DNA of 7,554 bases from the NCBI GenBank assembly GCA_937894535.1, contig CALBHI010000058.1:1-7554 (forward strand). The letters run 5' to 3'. The stretch comes from an uncultured Verrucomicrobiota bacterium (GTDB lineage Bacteria > Verrucomicrobiota > Kiritimatiellia > CAIVKH01). Both the position numbers and the translations under genes were made by a program. This document shows positions 6,826 through 7,554 of this stretch, piece after piece (position 1 is the stretch's first letter; each line of letters starts with the position of its first letter). Under the pieces are notes generated by a model. The model saw only the letters and a list, made by a program, of their open reading frames with translations. It searched no databases and had not been told where the DNA came from.

Positions 6826-7554
6826 ATGCCGCTCTACGACGCCCACAACCACCTGCAGGATGAACGGTTCGCCGGCGCCCAAGCGACGCTGCTCGCCCAA
6901 GCCGCCTCCGCCGGCGTCGCACGTATGGTGGTGAACGGTTGCGGCGAGGCCGACTGGCCCGATGTGGCCCGGTTGGCCCGCGAACATCCCGCCGTCATCC
7001 CGAGCTACGGCGTGCACCCGTGGTACCACGCCGAACAATCATCGCACTGGTTCGACACCCTCGAAGCCCTGCTCCGCGCCGACCCGCACGCCGCCGTCGG
7101 CGAAATCGGCCTCGACCGCTGGAAGGAAGACCTGCCCTACGACGGGCAAGAGGACGTTTTCCTCGCCCAGTGGGACCTCGCCGCCCGATTAAACCGCCCG
7201 GCCAGCATCCACTGCCTGAAGGCCTGGGGCCGCCTGCTGGAGTTGGTCCGCGCCCACCCCGGCCCGGCGCGCGGATTCATCCTGCACAGTTACGGGGGCC
7301 CAGCCGAGATGATCACCCCGTTCGCCGATCTTGGCGCCTATTTCTCCTTCCCCGGCTATTACTTGCACCCGCGCAAGGAACGGCAACGCGACACCTTCCG
7401 CCTCGTCCCGCGCGACCGCCTGCTCGCCGAAACCGACGCCCCCGACCAGGGCCTGCCCGATGACCTGAACGCCTTCCCGCTGCGCGACCCCGCCGGCCGG
7501 CCGATCAACCACCCGGCCAACCTCGCCGCCGTCTACGCCGGACTCGCGCGCCTG
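6826..7554 (+). CDS. TatD-family metal-dependent hydrolase (putative DNase), 3' end cut by window edge
   Basis: A TIM-barrel metallohydrolase of the TatD type; characterised members are metal-dependent DNases, but many relatives have no tested substrate. The 243 visible codons carry the metal-ligand set in order: DAHNHL (H7, H9), GVHPW (62-66), VGEIGLD (E93), SIHC (H129), ILHSYGG (H154) and ETDAP (D204), followed by NHPANL (228-233). Full-length relatives are about 255-270 residues, so I infer that 15-25 residues lie beyond the right edge. The ATG at 6826 lies 17 nt after the sufE stop. The gap is C-rich and lacks a Shine-Dalgarno, so translation may depend on sufE. The segment after ETDAP carries an LRDPAGRPINHPANL stretch, longer than the short link in E. 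coli TatD, which points to a side subfamily. Confidence 0.92.
   Translation, partial: MPLYDAHNHLQDERFAGAQATLLAQAASAGVARMVVNGCGEADWPDVARLAREHPAVIPSYGVHPWYHAEQSSHWFDTLEALLRADPHAAVGEIGLDRWKEDLPYDGQEDVFLAQWDLAARLNRPASIHCLKAWGRLLELVRAHPGPARGFILHSYGGPAEMITPFADLGAYFSFPGYYLHPRKERQRDTFRLVPRDRLLAETDAPDQGLPDDLNAFPLRDPAGRPINHPANLAAVYAGLARL

Noticed and set aside
1..7554. CRISPR array, insertion sequence, tRNA or phage-like module
   Set aside because: No regularly spaced repeats, terminal inverted repeats, transposase or integrase motifs, or tRNA-like folds were seen. Nearly all the DNA is taken up by six housekeeping-type genes.

Overview
The window reads as GC-rich (well over 60% by eye), densely coded bacterial chromosome. 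It holds six protein-coding genes, all of recognisable families, and the layout is that of an ordinary housekeeping region. I found no mobile element, CRISPR array, rRNA, tRNA or toxin/defence module, and I do not see a previously undescribed system. The organism cannot be fixed from this window. The single-chain GcvP, the lipoprotein signal on the phosphodiesterase (lipid Cys followed by Ala) and the TatD-subfamily wording fit a GC-rich Gram-negative lineage. A PVC-group relative such as Verrucomicrobiota or Kiritimatiellota is a low-confidence guess.

Left part, minus strand: transcription runs leftward from about 3.77 kb. A lipoprotein-type glycerophosphodiester phosphodiesterase comes first (3771-2902). 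After a 103-nt gap, which contains a good candidate sigma70-type promoter and a strong Shine-Dalgarno, comes gcvP, the PLP-dependent P-protein of the glycine cleavage system. It is full-length in type (both homologous halves on one chain), and only its last 20 or so residues run off the left edge.

Right part, plus strand: reading away from a short divergent intergenic region at about 3.77-3.89 kb are proB (glutamate 5-kinase with a C-terminal PUA domain), a 115-nt gap with an extended -10 promoter candidate, proA (gamma-glutamyl phosphate reductase), a SufE-family sulfur acceptor gene starting one base after the proA stop, and a TatD-family metal-dependent hydrolase that runs off the right edge. 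ProB and ProA carry out the first two steps of proline synthesis from glutamate. The product of ProA, glutamate-5-semialdehyde, cyclises spontaneously to pyrroline-5-carboxylate, which ProC (not in the window) reduces.

The parts most worth a second look are small: the tight proA-sufE junction without a cysteine desulfurase nearby, the atypical C-terminus of the phosphodiesterase, the separate promoter that splits proB from proA-sufE-tatD, and the divergent proB promoter region. Several very long antisense frames (for example 559 codons opposite gcvP and 503 codons opposite proA) are by-products of GC-rich codon usage and are rejected as genes.
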